Assembly: GCF_002980555.1 (NCBI RefSeq)
Contig: NZ_PVBT01000003.1
Coordinates: forward strand, 434,001-498,000
Length of the DNA stretch: 64,000 nt
From: Phyllobacterium myrsinacearum
GTDB lineage: Bacteria > Pseudomonadota > Alphaproteobacteria > Rhizobiales > Rhizobiaceae
Direction: 5' to 3'
The notes beneath the pieces are model-generated. The model did no database searches, was not told the DNA's origin, and was given only the letters and a program-made list of their open reading frames with translations. Below are positions 43,180 to 50,660 of the stretch, piece after piece. The position numbers and the translations under genes were made by a program. The number at the start of each line of letters is the position of its first letter. The first letter of the stretch is position 1.

Positions 43180-44506
43180 TTGTGGTCCTTCCAGCGAGCC
43201 TATCCGCCCACCAGGGAGCGGGATTAACAGGTTTTGTATCTTTTCGGAACTCAATGTAAAGCATTGGCGCTCCATTTCCCAACTGAACGGTGCCGGTACT
43301 CGCTACGAGTTGCTCGTTCATCACACCGACCGGCTCTCCCGCCAAAACAAACTGATTCTGCGAAACATTGATTCTCTTCATTCCCGCCAACACAACATGA
43401 TAGCCATTGCCGGCATCGAGGATCAAGAGTTGGCCATAGGAGCGAAAGGCGCCGGCATAGAGCACCACGGCGTCCGTCGGCGCGGTAATTGTCGCGCCCG
43501 CCGGAGTTTCCAGCGTGTCGCCCTGCAGCACTCCGCCCAGTCCGTCATCGTCGCCAAAATGCCGGACCAGTTTTCCGGCGCCCGGCATGGGCAGATGCCC
43601 CTTCAGCGAGGCAAAGTTCACCTTGGCCGACAGGCGTTCCTGGTTGGAGGCAAAATTGTCGGCCCGCTCCTTGCTGGCTGCAAGCTTCTGTTCTTCCTGC
43701 TGATTTGCGGCGCTGGCGGCTTTGCGCGCCTCTTCCATGTCCTGTTCCATGGAGGCGATCAATTCGCGCAGCGATGTCGCGCGCCGGGCCAGATCTTCCG
43801 CCCGCTGCTGTTCGGCCTTGCGTGTTTCCTCGGATGTTGTCTGCAGTTTCTGCTTCTCGGCCAGAAGCAGATCGAGGCGCTTCTTTTCCTCCGCTTGTCC
43901 TGACAGGGAGGCGGTCAGGCGGGTTTGTTCATCGCCAATCGATGTCCTGATCCGCGAGAGTTCCTTGAGGTCGGCAATCAGGACCTCCGTCTGCTCGCGC
44001 ATTTCCGGAACAACAGCGCCCAGCAGGACGGCGCTGCGCACCGACGCAAGGGCATCGTCGGGGCGAACGAGGATGGCGGGGGGTGGGTTGAGCCCCATGC
44101 GCTGCAAGGCGGCAAGGACCTCGGCGAGCGCCGCGCGCCGTCCTTTGAGAGAGAGCTTTATTCCGTCTTCCCGCTCGCGCAGATCGGTGAGCTTGTCGCC
44201 GATGGCAGCTATATCTTCCGTCAGTTTTTTCTCGGTCTTGGCCGACTGGATCAGCGCAGCCGTCAGGGTGGTCTGATCCTTCTTCAGATCGGCAATTTCC
44301 TTGTCGAGGGAAGCCACCTTATCAGCGGACAGGCCTATCTGGCCCGTGAGTTCGTCGAGCTGCCGGATGGTGTCAGCGCGTTTTGCATCGACCGCTTCCT
44401 GCGCATGTACCGGCGAAGCGCAGGCAACCATCAGAACAAGCAGGCCGGTGCGCATGCCGGAACACTTGTTTGGACGAATGGTTGCACCTGAAAGCCGAAA
44501 ACGCAT
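43169..44506 (-). CDS. envC: Murein hydrolase activator EnvC-like protein (coiled coil + degenerate LytM)
   Basis: A 445-residue secreted protein: signal peptide (cleavage near VHAQE), a long coiled coil from about residue 45 to 290 rich in Glu, Lys and Leu, and a C-terminal LytM/M23 domain (about 315-435). The zinc ligands are lost: the last motif reads MLYIEFRKDTKPVNP where active enzymes have LHFEVR, and HxH is absent from GNGYHVVLAGM. This is the EnvC pattern, in which the domain activates amidases without cutting peptidoglycan itself. The first Met (44506) gives a long n-region; Met18 (44455) is an alternative start. Confidence 0.9.
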   Translation of the reverse strand: MRFRLSGATIRPNKCSGMRTGLLVLMVACASPVHAQEAVDAKRADTIRQLDELTGQIGLSADKVASLDKEIADLKKDQTTLTAALIQSAKTEKKLTEDIAAIGDKLTDLREREDGIKLSLKGRRAALAEVLAALQRMGLNPPPAILVRPDDALASVRSAVLLGAVVPEMREQTEVLIADLKELSRIRTSIGDEQTRLTASLSGQAEEKKRLDLLLAEKQKLQTTSEETRKAEQQRAEDLARRATSLRELIASMEQDMEEARKAASAANQQEEQKLAASKERADNFASNQERLSAKVNFASLKGHLPMPGAGKLVRHFGDDDGLGGVLQGDTLETPAGATITAPTDAVVLYAGAFRSYGQLLILDAGNGYHVVLAGMKRINVSQNQFVLAGEPVGVMNEQLVASTGTVQLGNGAPMLYIEFRKDTKPVNPAPWWADRLAGRTTNDT

Positions 44507-44880
44507 ATGCGGACCGAAATGAATTAAGATTAGAGCCCGACAATAGGAAGACTTCGATTAATGAACTATTAACCATAGGGCATCCATGCGGGATATTCGC
44601 GCGATGCTATCATTTTAGTGCCAATCGGGATGGCGGAATTACGACCTCAGCTTCACTCTTGCGTGAAATCGCGGCAGGAACAGCCTGCATCGGGTGACGT
44701 GGCTTCGGTTTGGCGCGAACATTTGTTTTGCTTTCTCCTTTTGAGTGCTATGGGAACGGGCAGAGAACGTATCGAACGTCCTGACGCGTTGCGCAGATGC
44801 AATGATATTTCGAAGCTGACCGGAATGACCGGATTCAGATCGCAATGCGGCAGGTTCACCTTGGTTTCTGGATTTTTCAA
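44507..44880. other. Intergenic region between envC and the glycosyltransferase gene
   Basis: 374 bases between divergent genes; it must hold both promoters. A GGAAC box at 44677-44681 is followed after 16 bp by CGTG, one base short of the stress-sigma pattern seen from 47 kb on, and is not convincing by itself. The open frames inside have no ribosome site or family resemblance. I see no RNA gene here. Confidence 0.5.
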
Positions 44881-45600
44881 ATGACCGATCTGTCAGTCGT
44901 AATTCCTGCCTATAATGAATCCGGAAACATCGGCGCCCTTGTCACCGAGATCAATCAGGCCCTCTTGGGCACTGCCAGCTATGAGATACTGATCATCGAT
45001 GACGGCTCGAGCGACGGCTCGGCCGAAGAAGCGCTGAATGCCGGCCGCCACGTTCGCGTGCTGCGGCATGAGAAGCGTACCGGTAAATCCAGGGCGCTGA
45101 TCAGCGGCTTTCAGGCCGCGAGGGGGCAATGGATTGCGACGCTGGACGGTGACGGGCAGAACAACCCGCTGGACCTGGCGCGCCTTTGGCCGCGCATTGC
45201 GCAATCCCAGCCTGTGCTGTTTGCCGGGGTCCGGAAGCGCCGCAATGACGGGGTCGTGAAGCTGCTGACGTCGAAATCCGCCAATTTCATCCGCAGGCGT
45301 CTTCTCAGGGACAATTGCCGGGATGCGGGATGCGGCTTCAAAGTCCTGCCTGCGTCCGTGGCAAGAGGATTGCCCTACTTCGACAACATGCACCGTTTTC
45401 TTCCGGCTCTCTCGATCCGGGCCGGTCTGACCGTCGTCGAAGTCGATGTGGAGGACCGTCCGCGGCTGGCCGGCGTCTCCAAATACGGGTTCTTTGATCG
45501 CGCTGCGGTTGCGTTTCTCGACACTGTCGGTGTTTTCTGGCTTATCCGCCGGTACTCTGATCCGGCAGGGGTAAGCGAGATGAATAACGCTGAAAGCTGA
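44881..45600 (+). CDS. Glycosyltransferase family 2 (dolichol-phosphate mannosyltransferase-like)
   Basis: A 239-residue GT-A fold enzyme. The nucleotide-sugar site shows SVVIPAYNESGNIGALV at the N-terminus, LIIDDGSSDGS near residue 36-46 and the DxD-type LDGDGQNNP near 91-99. The C-terminal part lacks membrane segments, so it is a soluble DPM1-like type that probably moves a sugar to a polyprenyl-phosphate carrier. It is convergent with a GT39-type transferase, which uses such lipid-linked sugars, so the two may act together. Start ATG 44881; the last 59 bp overlap the opposite gene. Confidence 0.85.
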   Translation: MTDLSVVIPAYNESGNIGALVTEINQALLGTASYEILIIDDGSSDGSAEEALNAGRHVRVLRHEKRTGKSRALISGFQAARGQWIATLDGDGQNNPLDLARLWPRIAQSQPVLFAGVRKRRNDGVVKLLTSKSANFIRRRLLRDNCRDAGCGFKVLPASVARGLPYFDNMHRFLPALSIRAGLTVVEVDVEDRPRLAGVSKYGFFDRAAVAFLDTVGVFWLIRRYSDPAGVSEMNNAES

Positions 45601-46987
45601 ACGTCCTTATCTGGCCGTTGAAATTTCTCATTGGGCTGTCGACCCGGGTCATGGGGCCGGTTGCCGTCGCGTCCAGGGGCAGGAGTTCGAGCGCTTCTTT
45701 GTCCGGAGCATCGCCTCCCTCCCAGACAAGGACGATATCATCGGCCTTGCCGTTTGCCGGCGGCCAATGGAGCTGCACGGCGATGTTGGCGGCATCATCC
45801 TGCCGCTTGGACGCCAACCGTGCCGGGGCCGCGTTCTGCGCGCGAATGGCATTGGCAACCGCATCGAATGGTATTGACAGGCGATCGTCACCGAACAGCA
45901 GCACGATAGCGAAGGCAAGGGGCGCCAAGACGTAGAATCCGGCGGATATGATCAGCAGGTTTCGCGCGCCATGCTTTTGCGGGAAGTAAAGCGCCAGCAA
46001 AATGGCGGTCGGCGCCAGAATGGGCGCCATGTAACGCTCCGCCACCGAATGGTAGTCGGCAAAAAAGACAATCAAGCCGAAGGCCGTCAAGCCAAGCACG
46101 ACAGTGCGGAACAGGACTTTCCTGACATCCGTGTCGCCATCCGGAACCGGCTTCGGAGCGTCCTGCAGGCGGCCAATCAGGAAAATCACAAGAGCCGGGC
46201 CTGACCAGAGGAAGGTCGAGATGAAGAGGCTGAGAAGGCCGTCCACTCCAAACCAGGGAATATCAAACGGCTGAAGCATCGGGATCAGATGATTGAGTTT
46301 GGCCATCCGTCCGGCGGTTGCAGCCAAAGGCGCGTTCAACGAGGCCCAGGCCACGGGTGCCATGGCAAGAATGAAAATGCCAAGGGATATCAAGGCGGGC
46401 TTGCAGAAAATCTGGCGGCGAATGGCCCTGTTGAGGGCGCACGCAATCAGGAAGCTGAACAGGAACATGAAGAAGTTGTACTTTGCCAGCCCGCCAATGG
46501 CGGCCCATATGCCAAGCCAGACATAGGCGCTGTATCCCCGTCCCGACCGGATGAGGGCCAAGGCATGGATCGTCCCGATGGATGCGACAATCACCAAAAG
46601 CGTGTGTGCCGTTGTCTGGATCGACATCCAGACAATCTGTGGCAGAAGAGCGGATGCCGCCAAGGCCAACACACCGGCCCGGTCGCCGCCCAGCCGGCGT
46701 GCCGTGTCGAATGAAAGCCAGTGATAGAGGCCGAGCAGGCACAGGCGGACCAGAACCGTGGCAACCAGCCAGTTCCAGCCGGTAAGTTCAAGCGCCACCC
46801 GCACCAGCCAATTGTAAAGCGGCGGATGCGAGTTGCCGTAAATCCAGGAAAAATCAACCAATCCGACGAACTGGGCTTCATCGATGTCGAGAAAGGGCGA
46901 CAGGGCCAGCCTGAGCGCGATCAGGGCCAGCGTATAGCAGAGTATTGCAAGGGGGATTCGCCGGGCGAGATAGGTCCAGTTGATCAT
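45542..46987 (-). CDS. Glycosyltransferase family 39-like membrane protein (PMT_2/ArnT-type)
   Basis: A 481-residue polytopic membrane protein with some ten or more hydrophobic segments and a C-terminal soluble tail of about 110 residues. The first loop DIDEAQFVGLVDFSWIYGNSHPPLYNWLVR carries the acidic pair and HPPLY motif of GT-C transferases that take sugars from polyprenyl phosphate, as ArnT does for lipid A (landmarks DIDEAQ and SHPPLYNW). I start at ATG 46987 (MINWTYLARRIP); 30 further codons are open upstream. The acceptor, perhaps LPS or another envelope glycan, is unknown. Confidence 0.83.
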   Translation of the reverse strand: MINWTYLARRIPLAILCYTLALIALRLALSPFLDIDEAQFVGLVDFSWIYGNSHPPLYNWLVRVALELTGWNWLVATVLVRLCLLGLYHWLSFDTARRLGGDRAGVLALAASALLPQIVWMSIQTTAHTLLVIVASIGTIHALALIRSGRGYSAYVWLGIWAAIGGLAKYNFFMFLFSFLIACALNRAIRRQIFCKPALISLGIFILAMAPVAWASLNAPLAATAGRMAKLNHLIPMLQPFDIPWFGVDGLLSLFISTFLWSGPALVIFLIGRLQDAPKPVPDGDTDVRKVLFRTVVLGLTAFGLIVFFADYHSVAERYMAPILAPTAILLALYFPQKHGARNLLIISAGFYVLAPLAFAIVLLFGDDRLSIPFDAVANAIRAQNAAPARLASKRQDDAANIAVQLHWPPANGKADDIVLVWEGGDAPDKEALELLPLDATATGPMTRVDSPMRNFNGQIRTFSFQRYSSRLPLPDQSTGG

Positions 46988-47130
46988 CGGGCCGTCCAGT
47001 TTCAACGCTGCATGGAATCGAGAGTTGGATGCAACCTGAGCGTCAATTTCACATGTGTCGTATCCCACTACAACCAAGTGCCCGTTGCCGCAATGCTACA
47101 AATTTCCAATGGGGAATCGCGCCAATGAAT

Positions 47131-47160
47131 AAGGCCGCCGGGTTGATGCCGGCGGCCTTT
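47131..47160 (-). terminator. Stem-loop after the DUF1328 gene
   Basis: An 11-bp perfect stem AAGGCCGCCGG/CCGGCGGCCTT with a 7-base loop, 22 bp after the DUF1328 stop on the reverse strand. The T-rich tail is short (ATTCATT). It separates DUF1328 from the GT39-type gene that follows on the same strand. Confidence 0.65.
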
Positions 47161-47181
47161 CACGCATTCAAATTGTTGTGA

Positions 47182-47346
47182 CTACGCCCTGCGAAGCAGG
47201 CCTGCGATCAGGGAAATGACCAGGAGCGCGAGGAACACAAAGAAAATAATCTTGGCTATCCCGACCGAAGCCCCGGCTATTCCGCCAAAGCCAAGTGCAC
47301 CTGCCACAAGGGCAATAATGAGAAACACAACCGCATAGTATAACAT
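47182..47346 (-). CDS. DUF1328 small membrane protein
   Basis: A 54-residue, two-helix inner-membrane peptide ([19 protein letters not shown], then a glycine-rich turn [11 protein letters not shown] and a second helix ending LLRRA) of the DUF1328 family. GGGAG lies 7 nt before ATG 47346. An exact EcfG-type promoter (47399-47375) is directly upstream, so it should be part of the general stress regulon. The molecular role of the family is unknown; it is often induced by stress and adjacent to stress regulators. Confidence 0.88.
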   Translation of the reverse strand: MLYYAVVFLIIALVAGALGFGGIAGASVGIAKIIFFVFLALLVISLIAGLLRRA

Positions 47347-47374
47347 TCTATTCTCCCTATCCTGTTGCATTCAC

Positions 47375-47399
47375 AACGATCTGGGAGTGCCTTTGTTCC
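47375..47399 (-). promoter_or_regulatory. EcfG-type promoter for DUF1328 gene
   Basis: Reverse strand GGAAC (47399-47395), 16 bp, CGTT (47378-47375): an exact match to the alphaproteobacterial general stress sigma consensus. It lies 29 bp before the start codon. Confidence 0.8.
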
Positions 47400-47432
47400 C
47401 TGCGGAAACCGGAATGAATGCTTTGCCGGCTC

Positions 47433-48227
47433 TTATGCCTTCGCCTTGCTGCTTTCCTTGAAGAACAGCGCCTGCGTGATCAGGGCTTTCACCATGTCAG
47501 GGTTGAAGGGCTTGGTGACAAGGAATGTCGGTTCAGGCCGTTCGCCGGTCAGGAGCCGCTCGGGAAACGCCGTAATGAAGATCACGGGAACCGCATCCTG
47601 GCTCAGGATGTTGTTGACCGCATCGATGCCGGAACTGCCATCGGCGAGCTGAATATCGGCAAGAATCATGCTCGGATGTGTTTCTGCGTAGAGTTTGACG
47701 GCCTCGTCGCGGGTACGCGCGATACCGACAACCCGATGACCCAGGCTTTCCACCATGTGTTCAATGTCCATGGCGATCAGCGGCTCATCCTCGATGATCA
47801 TGATATCGGTGGCGATCTGCTTGGAAATGCCGACAGAAGCCTCGTCGAGAAGGGTATAAAGCTCCTGCTCGTCTATATCGAGAATATCGAGGGTTTCAGC
47901 CTGGCTGAAGCCTTCAAGGCTGATGAGAAGGAAGGCCTGGCGCGCGCGGGGGGCGATGGCGGTCAGGTTTGCCGCCGCATGCTTTTCCCAGCCAAATTCC
48001 GATTGCAGCTCAAGCGGGCGGACATTGACCGAATTGAAGTGCTTGATCAGCAGTTTGTAGAGGCTGACGCGGTCAGATGTGGTTTCAGGAAAAAGGGAGA
48101 CATCGCTGATGAGGATTTCGAGCGTCGCGGCTACATAAGCATCGCCTGACGATTGCGACCCGGTAATGGCGCGGGCAAAGCGGCGAAGATAGGGCAGATG
48201 TGGAGCGATCCGAGTGGACAATGACAT
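47433..48227 (-). CDS. phyR: General stress response regulator PhyR (anti-anti-sigma response regulator)
   Basis: A 264-residue protein with the PhyR layout: an N-terminal EcfG-like sigma domain (about 1-135, LPYLRRFARAITGSQSSGDAYV and APRARQAFLLISLEGFSQAE) and a C-terminal receiver (about 141-262). The phospho-accepting Asp191 in MILADIQLADG, the acidic pair in IIEDEPL and Lys239 in LVTKPFN are intact. When phosphorylated, PhyR binds NepR and frees EcfG. ATG 48227 is the conserved start. It is divergent from nepR-ecfG across a 332-bp region with two palindromic elements and a probable EcfG promoter, so its leader would be about 210 nt. Confidence 0.97.
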   Translation of the reverse strand: MSLSTRIAPHLPYLRRFARAITGSQSSGDAYVAATLEILISDVSLFPETTSDRVSLYKLLIKHFNSVNVRPLELQSEFGWEKHAAANLTAIAPRARQAFLLISLEGFSQAETLDILDIDEQELYTLLDEASVGISKQIATDIMIIEDEPLIAMDIEHMVESLGHRVVGIARTRDEAVKLYAETHPSMILADIQLADGSSGIDAVNNILSQDAVPVIFITAFPERLLTGERPEPTFLVTKPFNPDMVKALITQALFFKESSKAKA

Positions 48228-48263
48228 TATGGTGATTTCCCGTTCCCGTTTGGGCATTGAAGA

Positions 48264-48340
48264 CAAGTGGTCCGATTCTGACATTTGCATCGCTTTGATA
48301 CAGACCATTCAGGCAAATGTCAGAATCAAAGGACCACCAG
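48264..48340. repeat. Palindromic element 1 between phyR and nepR
   Basis: Inner arms GATTCTGACATTTGC (48274-48288) and its exact complement (48313-48327) flank a 24-base centre. Outer arms TGGTCC (48268-48273) and GGACCA (48331-48336) also match, but an extra AAA separates inner and outer on the right only. It is a diverged mirror image of the element at 48354-48432. Confidence 0.8.
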
Positions 48341-48353
48341 TTAGTTTATGTTT

Positions 48354-48432
48354 CTAGTGGAACTTTGAATTTGACATTCGCGTGCCCTACGTCATGTCAA
48401 ATGGGATGCGAATGTCAAATTCGTTCCACTAG
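48354..48432. repeat. Palindromic element 2 between phyR and nepR
   Basis: Inner arms GAATTTGACATTCGC (48367-48381) and its exact complement (48408-48422) flank a 26-base centre. Outer arms CTAGTGGAAC (48354-48363) and its complement (48423-48432) match fully, with an extra TTT on the left only. The arms resemble those of element 1 (same order of blocks), placed in opposite orientation. Confidence 0.8.
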
Positions 48433-48442
48433 TACGAACCAA

Positions 48443-48467
48443 AACACTTTGGCGAAAAAAAAGTTCC
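48443..48467 (-). promoter_or_regulatory. Probable EcfG-type promoter for phyR
   Basis: Reverse strand GGAAC (48467-48463), 16 bp, TGTT (48446-48443), three of four bases of the -10. It is set back-to-back with the forward GGAAC at 48475. Transcription would start near 48436, at the edge of palindromic element 2. Confidence 0.6.
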
Positions 48468-48474
48468 CTGGCAT

Positions 48475-48499
48475 GGAACTTTTCCTTCTCTAAAGGATT
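48475..48499 (+). promoter_or_regulatory. Possible EcfG-type promoter for nepR-ecfG
   Basis: GGAAC (48475-48479), 16 bp, GATT (48496-48499). It also fits the looser GGAAC-N18-TT form reported for Sinorhizobium RpoE2. Together with the reverse GGAAC it forms the inverted repeat AAAAGTTCC...GGAACTTTT (48459-48483). Confidence 0.5.
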
Positions 48500-48559
48500 A
48501 TCGACATTAATGTGCCTGCCAAAAGCTTTTGCGACGACCGACCAGCAAAGATAGTAGTA

Positions 48560-48763
48560 ATGAACGCCAACAAAAGTCTCTCAGACGGCTCCGAAAAGGG
48601 TCGTGTCCGCCGCCGCGACGTCAGAAACGCGGAATCAGAAATCGGTTTGAAGCTGCGTGCGCTCTATGCCTCCGTACAGGAGGAGGAAATCCCGGCGCGT
48701 TTCCTGGACCTTCTGGAAAAGCTCGACGAAGCTGAACGCAACCATGCTCAGTCGTCAAAATAA
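48560..48763 (+). CDS. nepR: Anti-sigma factor NepR
   Basis: A 67-residue protein that holds the sigma factor EcfG inactive until phosphorylated PhyR binds it. The family core IGLKLRALYASVQEEEIPARFLDLLEKLDEAE forms the two conserved helices (landmarks IGLKLRALY and IPARFLDLL); the N-terminus is basic and flexible. I chose ATG 48560; a GTG at 48512 in the same frame would add 16 residues. It precedes ecfG by 11 bp, the usual arrangement. Confidence 0.93.
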   Translation: MNANKSLSDGSEKGRVRRRDVRNAESEIGLKLRALYASVQEEEIPARFLDLLEKLDEAERNHAQSSK

Positions 48764-48774
48764 CAGGCGGTCGA

Positions 48775-49326
48775 ATGGTACATGAATCCCCTGACTTCAA
48801 GAGAAATCTGATTGCGTCCCTGCCGAAGCTGCGCGCATTCGCAGTATCGCTGATCGGCAATCCTGACCGTGCGGATGATCTCGTTCAGGACACGATCATG
48901 AAAGCCTGGGCCAAACAGGATTCATTTGAAGCCGGCACCAACATAAAGGCCTGGCTGTTTACGATCCTGCGCAATGAGTTTTACAGCCAGATGCGCAAGC
49001 GCGGGCGCGAAGTGCAGGATTCGGACGGCATTTTCACCGAACAGCTGTCGGTGCATCCCTCGCAATACGGCTCGCTCGATCTGCAGGATTTCCGCAAGGC
49101 CCTGGAAAAGCTGCCGGACGACCAGCGCGAGGCCATCATTCTCGTCGGTGCGTCCGGGTTTTCCTACGAAGAGGCCGCCGATATCTGTGGATGCGCCGTT
49201 GGAACGATCAAGAGCCGCGTCAGCCGGGCAAGAACGCGATTGCAGGAACTCCTCGATGTCCAGGGCGAGGTCGATTACGGCCCCGACTCGATTGCCACGC
49301 AGGTAACGTCAAACAAATTCGCCTGA
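48775..49326 (+). CDS. ecfG: ECF-type sigma factor EcfG (general stress response)
   Basis: A 183-residue ECF15-type sigma factor. Region 2 (residues ~10-75) has ALVGNPD-like RADDLVQDTIMKAWAKQDSFEAGTNIKAWLFTILRN and region 4 (~105-160) has LPDDQREAIILVGASGFSYEEAADICGCAVGTIKSRVSRAR (landmarks RADDLVQDTIMKAW and GTIKSRVSRAR). It recognises GGAAC-N16/17-CGTT promoters, of which this region has many. It is probably co-transcribed with nepR. The 3' end overlaps a convergent receiver gene by 18 bp. Orthologues are named ecfG, rpoE1, rpoE2 or sigT in different genera. Confidence 0.95.
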   Translation: MVHESPDFKRNLIASLPKLRAFAVSLIGNPDRADDLVQDTIMKAWAKQDSFEAGTNIKAWLFTILRNEFYSQMRKRGREVQDSDGIFTEQLSVHPSQYGSLDLQDFRKALEKLPDDQREAIILVGASGFSYEEAADICGCAVGTIKSRVSRARTRLQELLDVQGEVDYGPDSIATQVTSNKFA

Positions 49327-49728
49327 TGCACCATCTTCTTTTGCCGGCGGCATCCTCTGCGCCATCCTGGCCGATGCAGCGGCGACGGCCTGCAGGATAT
49401 GAGTCTTGCCATAGGGTTTCAAAACCACGGGAACATCGGCGAAGCCGGCAATGCCGCTCCTTTGCTGATCATAGGCGGTGGCAAAGACAACCGGAATGCC
49501 CCGCTGCAGCAAAAGATTTGCGGCGTCCAGCGATGACGCGCCCCGCGCCTTGACTTCGAGAATGGCGATATCGCATGGCGGCTGGCTCTCAATCCAGAAT
49601 AGAAGTTCGGCAACGGTTGAGACGAGGTGGACGGATTTCGCACCGCATTCCTCGGCAATGCGTTCCAACTCCAGCCCGATCAGATATTCGTCCTCCAGAA
49701 CCAGAAGTCGCTTGCCGGTCAATTCCAT
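49309..49728 (-). CDS. Single-domain response regulator with Glu at the phosphorylation site
   Basis: A 139-residue stand-alone receiver. The acidic pair (Glu12, Asp13 in VLEDEYL), Thr84 in FATAYD and Lys104 in VLKPYG are present, but the phospho-accepting Asp is Glu58 (IAILEVKA). The PVVFATAYD segment resembles the FAT-GUY receivers found in alphaproteobacterial stress signalling. With Glu in place of Asp it probably cannot take a phosphoryl group in the ordinary way and may mimic the active state. It is convergent with ecfG. GGGAG lies 9 nt before ATG 49728. A 20-residue charged tail follows the fold. Confidence 0.9.
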   Translation of the reverse strand: MELTGKRLLVLEDEYLIGLELERIAEECGAKSVHLVSTVAELLFWIESQPPCDIAILEVKARGASSLDAANLLLQRGIPVVFATAYDQQRSGIAGFADVPVVLKPYGKTHILQAVAAASARMAQRMPPAKEDGASGEFV

Positions 49729-49774
49729 ATCAACTGCTCCCAAAAGCAGTGCTTATGCGCTGAACGGAATTGGG

Positions 49775-49792
49775 TGTCATTTAACTATGACA
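49775..49792. promoter_or_regulatory. Inverted repeat between the receiver and crp-like genes
   Basis: TGTCAT (49775-49780) and ATGACA (49787-49792) around six bases, about midway between the divergent start codons. It is a possible binding site for the adjoining Crp/Fnr-type regulator, although it is not the known Fnr box. Confidence 0.3.
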
Positions 49793-49869
49793 TGTCGAAT
49801 GCGAAGAATTGTCGGGTATTTCAACCGTGCCATGCTAGCGTGTTCAACAACTCACAATTGAGAAATCAG

Positions 49870-50625
49870 ATGAAAACAACGACGGCATCAGCGGTACGGC
49901 AGTTTCCCTGTGAGAAATGTCCCTTGCAGGAGTTTGCGCATTTCCAGCGGCACGAGAAGGACGAACTGGAGTTTTTGTCCGGTTTCAAGACGGGCGAACT
50001 GGTTGCCGATGCCGGCACCACATTCCTGGTTGAAGGCGCCAACAGTGCGCATCTTTTCACGGTCCTGTCCGGTTGGGCGTTTCGCTACAAGACGCTGGAA
50101 GACGGCCGCCGGCAAATTCTCAACTACGTGCTGCCGGGGGACCTCATCGGATTGCAGGGATCGCTGATGAAGGAGATGCAGCACTCGATCGAAGCCATGT
50201 CACCGGTCATCCTGTGTGTTTTCCAGCGCGACAAGCTTCCCAATCTCTTCCGTACCTTTCCCAGTCTTGCCTATGACATCACCTGGCTGGCTTCCCGCGA
50301 GGAACAGATGCTGGACGAAATCCTGCTCAGTGTCGGGCGCCGAACGGCGCTGGAACGTGCGGCCTATCTGTTTGCCTTCATCTTTCAGCGTGCCAAGTCA
50401 GTCGGCATGGTCAAGGACGACAAACTGTTCGTTCCGCTCAAGCAACAGCACGTTGCCGATACGCTTGGCCTGTCCATCGTGCATACGAACAAGACGCTCA
50501 AGAAACTTGCAGCACGCGGTGCGTTGCGCTGGGTCGACCGGGGATGCGAAGTTCTCGATGAAGCAGTCCTTCTGGATATATCGGGATGGCAAGGTTTGCC
50601 GAAGGTGCCAAGACCCTTTATCTAA
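49870..50625 (+). CDS. Crp/Fnr family transcriptional regulator
   Basis: A 251-residue regulator: cyclic-nucleotide-binding-type beta barrel (about 30-130, with VEGANSAHLFTVLSGWAFRYKTLEDGRRQI and VLPGDLIGL), dimer helix, and a winged helix (about 165-240, VPLKQQHVADTLGLSIVHTNKTLKKLAARGALRW). Two cysteines near the N-terminus (CEKCPL) recall Fnr, but the four-cysteine cluster is not complete, so oxygen sensing is unlikely. Landmarks are LPGDLIGLQG and ADTLGLSIVHTNKTL. It lies between the ecfG locus and two sensor kinases. Start ATG 49870; the signal it senses is unknown. Confidence 0.9.
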   Translation: MKTTTASAVRQFPCEKCPLQEFAHFQRHEKDELEFLSGFKTGELVADAGTTFLVEGANSAHLFTVLSGWAFRYKTLEDGRRQILNYVLPGDLIGLQGSLMKEMQHSIEAMSPVILCVFQRDKLPNLFRTFPSLAYDITWLASREEQMLDEILLSVGRRTALERAAYLFAFIFQRAKSVGMVKDDKLFVPLKQQHVADTLGLSIVHTNKTLKKLAARGALRWVDRGCEVLDEAVLLDISGWQGLPKVPRPFI

Positions 50626-50660
50626 TTTCTATATGTCGGGCCGAGCAGAAGAGGCCCGTT

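Noticed and set aside
43169-44506. Reading the LytM domain of the EnvC-like protein as an active peptidase
   Set aside because: The zinc-binding histidines are replaced (LYIEF for LHFEV), so an activator role is more likely.
44677-44701. GGAAC-N16-CGTG upstream of the GT2 gene
   Set aside because: One base off in the -10 and 180 bp from the start codon; not enough to place the gene in the EcfG regulon.
44618-44884. 88-codon open frame upstream of the GT2 gene
   Set aside because: No ribosome site, mixed composition without a domain, and it runs into the GT2 start region.
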